The notes beneath the pieces were generated by a model that searched no databases, was not told where the DNA came from, and saw nothing but the letters and a program-made list of their open reading frames with translations. The position numbers were made by a program, and so were the translations under genes. Positions 1-8,172 of a DNA stretch of 56,602 bases are shown piece by piece (the first letter of the stretch is position 1; every line of letters begins with the position of its first letter). This DNA is from Acidobacteriota bacterium. GTDB taxonomy: Bacteria; Acidobacteriota; JAAYUB01. Location of the stretch: NCBI GenBank assembly GCA_018001935.1, contig JAGNHB010000037.1:1-56602 (forward strand). Direction: 5' to 3'.

Positions 1-177
1 GGCTAGTCAAGAGGGAACTTGATATTGCAAGAATGATTTGTGAGGTGACCCCGGGCGTTCCGCGAGCTGATAGCCCGATCAGGGCGGGGTTAGATCATGC
101 CAACTTTTTCCCTTGCGAAAGTGCTGGAGGTTGCACACCGGGGCTCACAGGGTTTGGAGAGGAGCGACTCAAGGTTC
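1..177. other. Upstream region without a recognised gene
   Basis: No open frame here has a convincing ribosome site or a recognisable product. The stretch leads into the promoter and 5' leader of the lipoprotein gene at 308. Nothing else is seen. Confidence 0.4.
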
Positions 178-206
178 TTGACACAATCGGCGGATCCGCC
201 CATAAT
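178..206 (+). promoter_or_regulatory. Sigma-70-type promoter of the lipoprotein gene
   Basis: A TTGACA box (178-183) lies exactly 17 nt before CATAAT (201-206). The spacer holds a perfect 12-bp palindrome, GGCGGATCCGCC (189-200), which could be an operator. The start codon at 308 gives a leader of about 95 nt. Seen in sequence; activity is inferred. Confidence 0.6.
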
Positions 207-307
207 AACCGTTTCGCATGTCGGTCCGCAAGACATCCGGGGTTCGCGGTTCCGGCCTGCTTGATGCGGGTCATTCCCGCAGAAACGAAAAAAATGGAGG
301 AAGTCCG

Positions 308-967
308 ATGAAAACCAATTCCCGCAAATGGATGGTTCTGACAGCGCTGCTGGCGTTGACCCTTTCCCTGGCCACGGGCTGCCGCAAGCAGACTGACGAC
401 CAGTTGACGGTGACAGACCTCCCTGCCGAGACCGAGGGCAAGGCGACCACCGCCACAACCGCCCCGGCCACGGAAGACCAGAAGCCACCTATCATTGCCA
501 ACGTGCTCAACACGGCCGAGGAGTGGGCGCCCCAGGCCAAGTACCTGGTGCTCGAGGGGTGGGCCCCCGTCACCGAGGGTACCGAAGGGAACAAGATCAT
601 CTGGGCCGTGGAGGAGAAAGCCTCCTTCCGTTTCTGGGTGGACGAACCCGAAAAAGGCGGCGAACTGGTGCTGATCGGGTGGAAGCCCAAGGAGATCGCC
701 AAGCAGACCATCACCATCAGCGTCAACGGGAAGCCCCTTGCACAGACCGTGACCATGGATGGGCGGTCGACCCCGTATACCCTTCCCGTACCCGCGGACG
801 CCCTGACCCAAGGCCAAAACCGTTTCACGCTGGGATTCTCCGAAGTCAAGCTGATCGGCGATCGGAACCTTGCAGCCAACTTCCGGCTGATCGCCCTCAA
901 TCCGCCCAAAGTTGCACCGGTTGCGGCTCCCCCGGCATCGTCCGCCAAGGAGAAAACGGCGAAATAA
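308..967 (+). CDS. Putative lipoprotein, 219 aa, function unknown
   Basis: I chose the ATG at 308 because GGAGG (296-300) precedes it and because it begins a lipoprotein signal. The signal has a basic n-region (MKTNSRK), a hydrophobic core and a lipobox-like LATGC, which would place lipidated Cys near residue 26. A Thr/Ala-rich linker follows. Residues about 65-195 form an all-beta-looking domain ending in a pattern (VNGKPL ... LTQGQNRFTL) typical of small beta-sandwich domains that bind or decorate sugars. The C-terminus is Pro/Ala/Lys-rich. A good promoter lies at 178-206. The next gene, about 100 nt downstream, is a large membrane protein of probable glycosyltransferase type, so an envelope-polysaccharide role is possible. 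I do not recognise the family. Confidence 0.75.
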   Translation: MKTNSRKWMVLTALLALTLSLATGCRKQTDDQLTVTDLPAETEGKATTATTAPATEDQKPPIIANVLNTAEEWAPQAKYLVLEGWAPVTEGTEGNKIIWAVEEKASFRFWVDEPEKGGELVLIGWKPKEIAKQTITISVNGKPLAQTVTMDGRSTPYTLPVPADALTQGQNRFTLGFSEVKLIGDRNLAANFRLIALNPPKVAPVAAPPASSAKEKTAK

Positions 968-1069
968 TCGGTGACGGTTACTTCAAGAAGGCTGGTCCAC
1001 CTTTCCTTGACCCGGGATCGGATAGAAAAGCTGATCTCCTTTGAAACGCGGGTCTGACGAGAAGTGATC

Positions 1070-2965
1070 ATGGACATCAGCGAGGTGACCGCACCGTTGA
1101 CGTCGGGGCGACGGGAGGGACCGGCCACGGGCGAGGCTGGATCACCCATTCGGAAAGGCCCCACGGCCCCACCCCATGGAGGTGGGTGCTCCTTCGACTC
1201 TGGGGACCTCGCTGACCCCGGTTCGGGGTTTGAAGACGTTTGCCGGATCGCCGGTCTGATGGCCACGGGTTTCGTCTTCCTTCTCTTTGGGCTGGGCACA
1301 ACAGGTTATGTTCTGGGGATTCCCCTCTCACCCTGGCATTTCTGGCTGGCCCTGGGGTTGACCCCGGTCGCCGCCTGGTGGCTTCCCGGCAGACGGCGAC
1401 CCAAAGTGCATCTCCGCCGCTTTGGGACGGCGTGTGCCGGTTTCGCCGGGATTCTCCTCCTGTCGGTTGCCGGATCCGAGAGGGTTTACGACTGCTCTTG
1501 GGATGGTCAGGCCTACCATCAGGAGGCGGTAATTCGTCTGGCGGAAGGCTGGAACCCCTTCCGACAGGTGTGCCCGTCTCAGCCGAACGCGCACACGATG
1601 CAACTGCAGCATTTCCCGAAGGCCTCCTGGATCGCGGAGGCGGTGATCTATGTCGCCACCGGTCGGATCGAGGCCGGTAAAACGGTGAACTGGCTCCTTC
1701 TGGCCGGGGCTTTCTGCGCGGCGCTCGCCTTTTTCCTTTCCATGAGGAAGTGGCCCAAAGGGGTTTCCGTCTGGTTGGCGGCCCTCGTCAGCTGGACCCC
1801 GGTCACCGCCTGCCAGGCCTTCACCTACTATCAAGACGGCCAGCTCATGTCCCTCTTCGTTTCCCTCGCCGTGTCCTTGCTGGTTCTCGCCCGCGGGAAG
1901 GGTGGCGGACCCTGGGCGGTCGCCCTCTCCGGATGCAGTCTGCCCCTCCTCGTGAACCTGAAGTTCACGGGGATCGCCTACACCGGCCTGCTCGTGGCCG
2001 GCCTGCTGATTCACCGCCTGGTGATTTCCCGGTCCTTCCACGAAACGGCCCGGCTCGCCCTCTTCTGTGTAGGCGTCGCCGGCCTTTCGCTTCTCTTTTT
2101 TGGATACAACCCCTACGTGACCAACGCGTTGCGAAACGGGCACCCCCTCCACCCGATGGCCGGACCCGAGGCCTATTACGAGAAGGTCTTCAGTGTGAAG
2201 GACCGGCCCGCGGACTTCCAGAACCTCTCACCGGCCCACCGCCTTTTCCGGTCGGTGTTTGCGGTCTCGGAGGATGCCATGACACCCCGTTCAAGCCATG
2301 CCAAACTTCCCTTTTCCGTGTCCTGGGTTGAAGTGGCCGAGTTCCGGACCGGCTACCAGGTCCGCGTGGCCGGGTGGGGGCCCTTTTTCGGCGGGGCATT
2401 GATCCTGGCCTCCCTGCTTCTGGCTTGGCTTTTCTGGACCCATCCCCGGATTGCCGGAGGCAGCATTCCCCTGCTCGCGGTCATCCTGGCCACCCTCTTC
2501 GTCAACCCGGAGGCCTGGTGGGCCCGTTACGCTCCTCAGGCCTGGCTCCTTCCCTGCGTCGTGGCCGGGGCCGCCCTGATGGCGGGCGGATGGGCTCGTC
2601 GGTTTGCCTTCGTCCTCCTGGCCGTTTTATCCTTGAACGTTGGGCTGGTTTCCGCGGCGAATCTCCGGGGAGCCCTGGTGGAATCCCGGAAAATCGGCAG
2701 ACAACTGGAACGGATAAACCTGAAAAGGCAGCCGGTGGTCATCCACTTCGGGTGGTTTCGGAGTCTGAGGGTGCGTCTTACCGAGGCGGGGATTCACTTC
2801 CGGGAGGTGCAGGAGCCCTCGGAACTCCCGTTTGGCTCCCGCGCTCGGATGGTTGGCACTGAAGCCGTCTTCTGCTGGGAGGTTCCAGGGACGACCGGGT
2901 CACGCGGGGTGACGGGAGGGAGCGCGGTCCCCGAGGCTCACGGTTTCCCCGTGAGCTTCCGGTAG
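1070..2965 (+). CDS. Multi-spanning membrane protein, possibly GT-C fold glycosyltransferase
   Basis: About ten to twelve hydrophobic segments spread over 631 residues indicate an integral inner-membrane protein. The first large extracytoplasmic loop carries an acidic motif, YDCSWDGQAYHQE, in the position where GT-C enzymes (GT39/ArnT/PMT-like) keep catalytic acidic residues. The C-terminal ~100 residues are a soluble tail. These points suggest a polyprenyl-phosphate-sugar-dependent transferase, but no specific family is certain. The ATG at 1070 is used; a GTG at 1064 is equally open, and the first ~60 residues are poorly hydrophobic, so translation may start later (Met near 1259). Its last 28 bases overlap the 3' end of the convergent glycosyltransferase gene. 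Neighbouring genes are also glycan-type. Confidence 0.7.
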   Translation: MDISEVTAPLTSGRREGPATGEAGSPIRKGPTAPPHGGGCSFDSGDLADPGSGFEDVCRIAGLMATGFVFLLFGLGTTGYVLGIPLSPWHFWLALGLTPVAAWWLPGRRRPKVHLRRFGTACAGFAGILLLSVAGSERVYDCSWDGQAYHQEAVIRLAEGWNPFRQVCPSQPNAHTMQLQHFPKASWIAEAVIYVATGRIEAGKTVNWLLLAGAFCAALAFFLSMRKWPKGVSVWLAALVSWTPVTACQAFTYYQDGQLMSLFVSLAVSLLVLARGKGGGPWAVALSGCSLPLLVNLKFTGIAYTGLLVAGLLIHRLVISRSFHETARLALFCVGVAGLSLLFFGYNPYVTNALRNGHPLHPMAGPEAYYEKVFSVKDRPADFQNLSPAHRLFRSVFAVSEDAMTPRSSHAKLPFSVSWVEVAEFRTGYQVRVAGWGPFFGGALILASLLLAWLFWTHPRIAGGSIPLLAVILATLFVNPEAWWARYAPQAWLLPCVVAGAALMAGGWARRFAFVLLAVLSLNVGLVSAANLRGALVESRKIGRQLERINLKRQPVVIHFGWFRSLRVRLTEAGIHFREVQEPSELPFGSRARMVGTEAVFCWEVPGTTGSRGVTGGSAVPEAHGFPVSFR

Positions 2966-4767
2966 ATCTGGTAGGGGAGTTTGTTGCGGATGGTGTTGAG
3001 CGCGGTTTCCAGGGAGCGCTTCTCGTCTTCGAGACGGGTCAGCGCGGCCCGGGACTCGACGCGCTCTCTCTCCAGGTCGGATAACACCGCGATGCGCTCG
3101 GATTCGATGTGCTCGCGCTCGGACTTCAGTCGGGTCCGCTCGGCTTCCCATGCGGCGTTGAGGCCTTCGCGTTCCGCCAGCCAAGCCGCTTCCCGGCGGG
3201 CGGCCTCCGCCTCCCACCAAGCGATCGATTTCCGGTGCTCCTCGTCCCACTCCGCATACTTGCGGGCGCACTCCTCCTCCTTTCGGCGGTACTGCGCCCA
3301 CACCTCCGCGATGCGTTCGTCCACCCGTGCGAGGGCGTTCTCGAAGTGGGCGATTTCAGAACGCTGCCAGCCGAGGGCCTGGTCTTTCTCCGACGTCATC
3401 CGGAGCGCTTCGGCCAAGCGCTGTTCCTTGTCGTCGGCGTAGCGGCGGAGTTCCTCCATTGAACCCGCGGAGCGCAGCAGGCCGGCCTCCTTCTCCTCCA
3501 CGAGGGCTCGGTAGGTTTGCAGCTCGCCCCGGAACTTGCGGTTCTCCTCCTCCGCGGCGCGGAGGCGGGCGGAGAGACGTTCCAGTTCCAGGCGGGCGTG
3601 CTCGGACCAGAGGAGGGCCGACTGGAAGAGGGCGGGACCGTAGGCGGCCTTGGACGGGCCCTGGTCCAGGAGGGCCCGGATCGGTTCCGCGACGCGGTCG
3701 GGGGCGTGGGGCCCCGCGGCGATCCCGCGGGCGGCCTGCGAGAAGGACTCCGGCAGCGGGTGCTTCGAGAGGATTTTCCGGAAGACCGCGCGGACGGCGT
3801 GGTCCGAGAGGTCGGCCAGGACCCAGCCGGCCCTGGCCTTCGCCACCTCGCCGGCGATCTCGGAGAACGCGGGGCAGACGAGGGGCACGCCGCAGCGGAG
3901 GTAGTCCATTTCGCGGAAGGAGAGGGCGAGGCGCCGCTCGGCGTTCTCCTCGAAGAGGTCCAGGGCGACGTCGGCGGCCGCGTAGGCCTCCAGCAGTTCC
4001 GGGTAGGGGACCATCCCGTGGGCCGTCAGCCGCGCCGAGGACGGGAGCGCCCGCGTGGGGTCCCGGTAGGCGTTCGCGTCGGTGCCGAAGAGGTAGGTGC
4101 CGCCGAAGACGTGGAGGTGACCCCGGCCGGCCGCGTCCATCTCCTCCAGCAGGAGGCGGAGGAAGCGCTCCGACCGGATCCAGGGCCACGACACCCCCCC
4201 GGCCACGAAGACGGGCTCGGGCCCGCGCGGGGGGCGGGGCGGGGCGACGGTCCCGGCCGCCAGGGGCACCCGCAGGGTGCGGTCCGGCTCGAGGGGGATG
4301 CCCGCCAGCTGCAGGAGAAAGCTCAGGTAGGCCCGCTGCCGTTCCGTGCAGCAGGCGTGGTAGTCCGCCTTGCGGGCCGCCGCGACCCACCAGGGGAGCC
4401 ACTTCTCCAGGGGGAGGCCCTGGAAGGCGAACTCCAGCATCCGGGGGGCGATCCAGTCGGCGAGGACGGGGACGGGGAACCCCTCTTCCGGCAGGTACTC
4501 CAGCCCTTCCCCCTGGACGCAGACCAGCAGGTCGGGGGCGGCCGTCTCCACCGCGCGCCGGAAGTCGAGGTCGGTGTCGAAGAGGGTGACGCCGGGCGGC
4601 GGGGTCTCTTCGGCGTAAAACTGCCGGTGGGCGAGGTAGCTGACCGCGGTTCCCCGGGCGGCGAGGGCGTCGCCCAGGGCCCGGGCGCGCAGGCCGTTGC
4701 CCACCGTGGGGCGCGTGTCGGAGGGGAGGCTCCCGTGGATGTTGATGATGACCGTTCGCGTCGGCAT
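2938..4767 (-). CDS. GT-B-type glycosyltransferase with long C-terminal coiled coil
   Basis: Residues about 1-370 look like a GT-B glycosyltransferase (GT1/GT4-like): an N-terminal Rossmann half (TVIINIHG), then a second half with GGVSWPW, a search loop YPELLEAYAAADVALD and a donor-site region with conserved acidic residues (SFREMDYLRCGVPLV). Residues about 385-595 are a continuous, highly charged heptad-rich coiled coil (Glu/Arg/Ala) that may anchor or oligomerise the enzyme, as in some O-antigen cluster transferases. The ATG at 4765-4767 is the first in-frame start. The gene converges on the membrane protein to its left and shares 28 bp with it. Cytoplasmic; donor and acceptor unknown. Confidence 0.75.
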   Translation of the reverse strand: MPTRTVIINIHGSLPSDTRPTVGNGLRARALGDALAARGTAVSYLAHRQFYAEETPPPGVTLFDTDLDFRRAVETAAPDLLVCVQGEGLEYLPEEGFPVPVLADWIAPRMLEFAFQGLPLEKWLPWWVAAARKADYHACCTERQRAYLSFLLQLAGIPLEPDRTLRVPLAAGTVAPPRPPRGPEPVFVAGGVSWPWIRSERFLRLLLEEMDAAGRGHLHVFGGTYLFGTDANAYRDPTRALPSSARLTAHGMVPYPELLEAYAAADVALDLFEENAERRLALSFREMDYLRCGVPLVCPAFSEIAGEVAKARAGWVLADLSDHAVRAVFRKILSKHPLPESFSQAARGIAAGPHAPDRVAEPIRALLDQGPSKAAYGPALFQSALLWSEHARLELERLSARLRAAEEENRKFRGELQTYRALVEEKEAGLLRSAGSMEELRRYADDKEQRLAEALRMTSEKDQALGWQRSEIAHFENALARVDERIAEVWAQYRRKEEECARKYAEWDEEHRKSIAWWEAEAARREAAWLAEREGLNAAWEAERTRLKSEREHIESERIAVLSDLERERVESRAALTRLEDEKRSLETALNTIRNKLPYQIYRKLTGKP

Positions 4768-5609
4768 GCGTCCTCGCGGTGTTCGCGGATTGCCCGCTCC
4801 GGCCGTTGGGGAGGCCCGGGGGGAAGCGAACCCAAGATACCCGAGAATGCGCGTCGCGTCAAGGCGGGCGGCCCGGGGCGGTGAAAAATCCGCGGAGCGC
4901 CGTACCCGGGGTCAGCCCGCGCAAAGGCACCAGGCCGCAAAGCCTCGCAAAGGGGCATGCCCTGGATTTCACGCCGCCCCGCGACCTTCGTCGGGATTTC
5001 GTGACGGGGGATTCCCTGATTCCCCGGCTGCGACCCCCCCGAAACCGATTTTTTACAAAGGGATAACCTTGATGCCCTCGCAAGAAGTCCGGATTTTTGA
5101 TCTCACGGAGGCACGGAGGCACGGAGAAGAATCGTAAGGATTGTTGATTCTATTAAATACGATTTGCATTTCTCTGTGCCTCCGTGCCTCTGTGAGAGAA
5201 AAAACTTTTTACGAACGCATCATGTTTGACCGCCGCCCTGGAGGGCGGCGCCACCTTGTGGCGCCGCATCGGTCTTTGCGCCCTGGCGACCTTGCGTTCA
5301 TCCATCCGGTGACCCTCCTGGCGGCACGGGGTCCGGGGCCGGCGCACGATAACCGCGGACGGGGCGGCGCCGGCAGAATCCTGTGGGCGGTCGGGGGGGA
5401 GTGGGGTATAATCGGGCGGATTTCGCGGGTTCGGGGGAGGGTGCCGGCGGTCGTCCGGCCGCTTCCGGTGAGCGGGGGCCGGCGCGAGCGTGCGCGGCCC
5501 GGGAAAGCGCGACCGGCCGGACCGCCGGCCGGCGGGGATAGGGCACCGGCCCCGGGCGAGTGCGCCGGACGCGGCCGCCGAGCCCGAAAGACCAGGACGA
5601 GGACAGGCC
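4768..5609. other. 842-bp intergenic region rich in short inverted repeats
   Basis: No gene is supported. The region holds a CGCAAAG-phrase repeat near 4918-4955, the GAGGCACGGAG inverted repeat (5101-5197), two adjacent GC hairpins (about 5232-5249 and 5247-5265, stems of GCCGCCCT and GGCGCCAC) and an isolated TATAAT (5406-5411) with no clear -35 box. It lies between divergently oriented genes at 4767 and 5610, so it must contain both promoters. Confidence 0.5.
5101..5197. repeat. Inverted repeat of the GAGGCACGGAG family
   Basis: Two 28-nt arms (5101-5128 and 5170-5197) match at about 26 of 28 positions and enclose a 41-nt AT-rich loop, in sharp contrast with the GC-rich surroundings. Each arm is itself built from tandem GGAGGCAC phrases. 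A diverged relative with the same plan lies at 44777-44872. Confidence 0.75.
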
Positions 5610-6560
5610 ATGATCACGCTTCGCGACGCCGTCCGGATTCTCCGGCCCCGCCAGTGGGTCAAGAACCTCTTCGTCTTCGCCGCGGGCTTCTTCACCGGCA
5701 AGCTGGCGGGGGTCGGGGGCTTCCAGGCGGCCCTCGTCTTCCTGGCCTTCTGCGGGACCTCCAGCGTCGTCTACATCCTGAACGACCTCCGGGACCGGGA
5801 AGCCGACCGCCTCCACCCCCGGAAAAAAAGCCGCCCCCTGGCCGCGGGCACGATGTCCCCCCGGGAGGCCCTGGCGGTGGCGGCCCTGTGCCTGGCGGCG
5901 GCGGCCGCCCTCCTGCACGCCCTCACCCGGCTCCCCGCCCCGCCGGCGAAGCTCCTCCCCGTCGGCGCGGTCCTGGGCGGCTACGTCCTTCTGAACCTCT
6001 TCTACTCCTGGCGGGGGAAGGACATCCCCATCATCGACGCCTTCTGCATCGCGGTGGGGTTCGTGCTCCGGGTCATCGCCGGCGCCTTTGCCGTGGACGT
6101 CCCCGTCACCGGCTGGATCATCGTCATCACCTTCTTTCTCTCCCTCTTCCTGGGCTTCGGGAAGCGGCGCAACGAGGTGGTCCGCTTCCAGGGCGAGGAG
6201 AGCGGGGTCCCCCCGGACGTTCGCAGCCGGCACCGCCGGGTCCTGGAAAAGTACGACCCCCGCCTCCTGGACCAGATCATCGTGGCCACGGGGACCCTCA
6301 CCATCGTGGCCTACTCCATGTTCTGCCTCGACCCGGTGGTCGTCCAGCGCTACGCCACCGACAAGCTCATCTACACCGTCCCCTTCGTGGCCTACGGGAT
6401 CTTCCGCTACCTCTACCTCCTCTTCCACAACGAGGAGGGCGACCCCACCGAGCTGATCACCCGCGACGCGGGGATGATCCTCAACGCCGCCGCCTGGGCC
6501 CTGGTCACCCTCGTCATCCTCTGGGGCGCCGGCGGGTGGCGGGGCCTCGTGCACCCCTGA
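5610..6560 (+). CDS. UbiA-family prenyltransferase, decaprenyl-phosphate phosphoribosyltransferase type
   Basis: The 316-aa protein has eight or nine membrane helices and the UbiA signatures. It opens with RPRQWVKNLFVFA, typical of the 5-phosphoribose-1-diphosphate:decaprenyl-phosphate phosphoribosyltransferase branch (DprE1/E2 pathway; Rv3806c-like). The first Asp-rich motif is NDLRDREADRLHPRKKSRP (N58 onward) and a second region, GFGKRRNEV, follows. In actinobacteria this enzyme supplies decaprenyl-phosphoryl-ribose for arabinan. Homologues in other phyla sit in glycan or O-antigen clusters, which fits the neighbouring glycosyltransferases. The ATG at 5610 is preferred to an upstream frame because the conserved N-terminus begins there and AGGA lies upstream. 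The acceptor lipid here is inferred. Confidence 0.85.
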   Translation: MITLRDAVRILRPRQWVKNLFVFAAGFFTGKLAGVGGFQAALVFLAFCGTSSVVYILNDLRDREADRLHPRKKSRPLAAGTMSPREALAVAALCLAAAAALLHALTRLPAPPAKLLPVGAVLGGYVLLNLFYSWRGKDIPIIDAFCIAVGFVLRVIAGAFAVDVPVTGWIIVITFFLSLFLGFGKRRNEVVRFQGEESGVPPDVRSRHRRVLEKYDPRLLDQIIVATGTLTIVAYSMFCLDPVVVQRYATDKLIYTVPFVAYGIFRYLYLLFHNEEGDPTELITRDAGMILNAAAWALVTLVILWGAGGWRGLVHP

Positions 6561-7009
6561 GCCCGGGGGGCCCGGTTCCGGCGGTCTCGCGCCCCGGAGG
6601 CGGCGCGGCCCGGTGAAGGCCGGCTTTCGTGCCCCCTGGCGACCCGTTTTTCTTTGCGTGCCTTGCGCCTTCGCGAGGTCGGGATCCGGATCGCCCCTCG
6701 CCAAGGCGCAAAGCCCGCGAAGAAACCGGATCGTGATCTCGCCAAGGCGCAAAGCCCGCAAAGAAACCGGATCGTGATCTCGCCAAGGCGCAAAGCCCGC
6801 AAAGAAACCGGATCGTGATCTCGCCAAGGCGCAAAGCCCGCAAAGAAACCGGATCGTGATCTCGCCAAGGCGCAAAGCCCGCGAGGGAAGACCGCTGAAG
6901 CGCCTGCGGACAAGCCGGGAGGGAAAGAGCGGGGAGCGATACAACCGCGGGCGGGGTCACGCATCCTGTACTATAATGAACGGGAGACGCGGGTTTTCCG
7001 GGAGGGGCG
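6561..7009. other. Intergenic region with an inverted repeat and the 41-bp tandem array
   Basis: No gene is supported. A diverged left arm (about 6650-6680, TTTGCG/CCTTGCGCC phrases) pairs with the first unit of the 41-bp array around a GATCCGGATC centre. An isolated TATAAT (6972-6977) lies upstream of the sigma-factor operon but has no good -35 box. Confidence 0.5.
6697..6884. repeat. 41-bp tandem repeat, four full copies and one partial
   Basis: Units beginning CTCGCCAAGGCGCAAAGCCC start at 6697, 6738, 6779, 6820 and 6861, exactly 41 bp apart. The four full units are nearly identical (one G/A difference in the first). The unit is a tandem amplification of the CAAGGCGCAAAGC intergenic repeat phrase found elsewhere in the window as single inverted pairs. 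Confidence 0.9.
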
Positions 7010-7285
7010 ATGGGGATCGAACAACGGGCGGTGACGGGGTTGCTCCCGCGGGTCGGGTCGGGGGCGTTGACCGTCTCCCCGGCGAAGGGGCTCCCGCGCC
7101 CCTCGGACCCGCCCCTTCGCCCCGCGGTGACAGGCGCCCCGGAGACCCCCGGGGTCCCGCGTGCCGGAGCGGCGACGGCGACCGTCCCGACCGGTCCCGC
7201 CCCGGCGTCCCCGGGCGTCGTCCGGTCCGGGCCGGCGCCGACCGGCGTGAAAGGCACTTCACGGGGGGAGGGCGGGGCCCGGTGA
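7010..7285 (+). CDS. Possible 91-aa leader ORF overlapping the sigma factor
   Basis: An ATG at 7010 follows GGGAGGGGCG (6998-7007), and the frame runs to a TGA that overlaps the GTG start of the sigma factor (GTGA, 7282-7285). The product would be Pro/Ala/Gly/Thr-rich and low in complexity, with no recognisable domain, so the frame may simply be open by chance in GC-rich DNA. The ribosome site and the stop/start overlap are the only arguments that it is translated, perhaps to couple translation of the sigma factor. Confidence 0.3.
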   Translation: MGIEQRAVTGLLPRVGSGALTVSPAKGLPRPSDPPLRPAVTGAPETPGVPRAGAATATVPTGPAPASPGVVRSGPAPTGVKGTSRGEGGAR

Positions 7286-8172
7286 GCAGCGAATGCGAAC
7301 GCCTCCTCCTGGACAACCTGCCCCTCGTCGAGCGGGCGGTGGCCTTCGTCTGCCGGCGGCAGCGGTTTTCCGCCGAGATGGCGGAGGAGTTCTCCGCGGA
7401 GGTGAACCTCAAGCTCGTCGAGGACGACTACCGGGTGCTCCGCCGGTTCGAGGGGCGGAGCAGCCTGTCCACCTACCTCGTCGCGGTGGTCCAGCACTTC
7501 GCCCTGGACTACCGGGACCGGCTCCAGGGGCGGTGGCGGCCCTCGGCCCGGGCGTCCGCCCTGGGCGAGGACGCGGTCCGCCTCGAGGAACTGGTCCATC
7601 GCGACGGCCGCTCCCGGGAGGAGGCCCTGACCATCCTCGCCGGCGAAGGGCGCCCGGCGCCGGCCGGGAAGGAACTCGATGACCTGTGTGCCCCGCGCGC
7701 GCCCCGACGGCCCGAGCTGTCCGCTCTCGACCCGGAGGCGGCCGGGAACATCCCCGTGGAATCCACGGCGGAGGACGCCCTGCAGGCGGTGGAGGCCCGG
7801 CCCGGGGCGCGCCGGCTCTCGCAGGTCCTCGACCGGGCGGTGGACGCCTTGCGGGCCGAGGACCGGCTGGCGGTCCGCCTGCGTTACGGCGACGGGCTCC
7901 CCGTGGTGGACGTCGCCCGGGTCCTCGGGCGCGAGCCCCGGCCGCTTTACCGGCGGTTCGAGAAGATCCTGGCCCGGCTCCGGCGGGCGCTGGCGGCGGG
8001 GGGGATCGGGCCGGACGCCTCCGCCGCCGTACTGGCCTTCCCGGAGTCCCCGTTTTCCATGGAAATCTTTCGCGGCCGGGGGGGAAAACCCCCGTCAGGT
8101 CCGTCAGAGGGGGTGAACGGGACGGCGGGACCGCCAGGGTGGCGGGTCAACCCGGGAAAGGGGGAGCCATGA
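7282..8172 (+). CDS. RNA polymerase sigma factor, sigma-70 family (ECF-like)
   Basis: The 296-aa protein has a region-2-like N-terminal half (ERAVAFVCRRQRFSAEMAEE ... FEGRSSLSTYLVAVVQHFALDY), the helix pattern that binds core polymerase and the -10 element. Residues about 185-240 form a C-terminal region-4 helix-turn-helix (LRAEDRLAVRLRYGDGLPV followed by VARVLGREPRPLYRRFEKIL). The GTG start at 7282 is chosen because it directly precedes region 2; upstream sequence in frame is low complexity. The stop codon overlaps the ATG of the zinc-finger anti-sigma gene (ATGA at 8169-8172), so the two are translationally coupled, as is usual for sigma/anti-sigma pairs. The C-terminal 50 residues are disordered and look like coding drift. 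Confidence 0.8.
   Translation: MSSECERLLLDNLPLVERAVAFVCRRQRFSAEMAEEFSAEVNLKLVEDDYRVLRRFEGRSSLSTYLVAVVQHFALDYRDRLQGRWRPSARASALGEDAVRLEELVHRDGRSREEALTILAGEGRPAPAGKELDDLCAPRAPRRPELSALDPEAAGNIPVESTAEDALQAVEARPGARRLSQVLDRAVDALRAEDRLAVRLRYGDGLPVVDVARVLGREPRPLYRRFEKILARLRRALAAGGIGPDASAAVLAFPESPFSMEIFRGRGGKPPSGPSEGVNGTAGPPGWRVNPGKGEP

Noticed and set aside
5406..5411. TATAAT as promoter of the UbiA-family gene
   Set aside because: There is no acceptable -35 box 16-18 nt upstream, and the gene start is 200 nt away.
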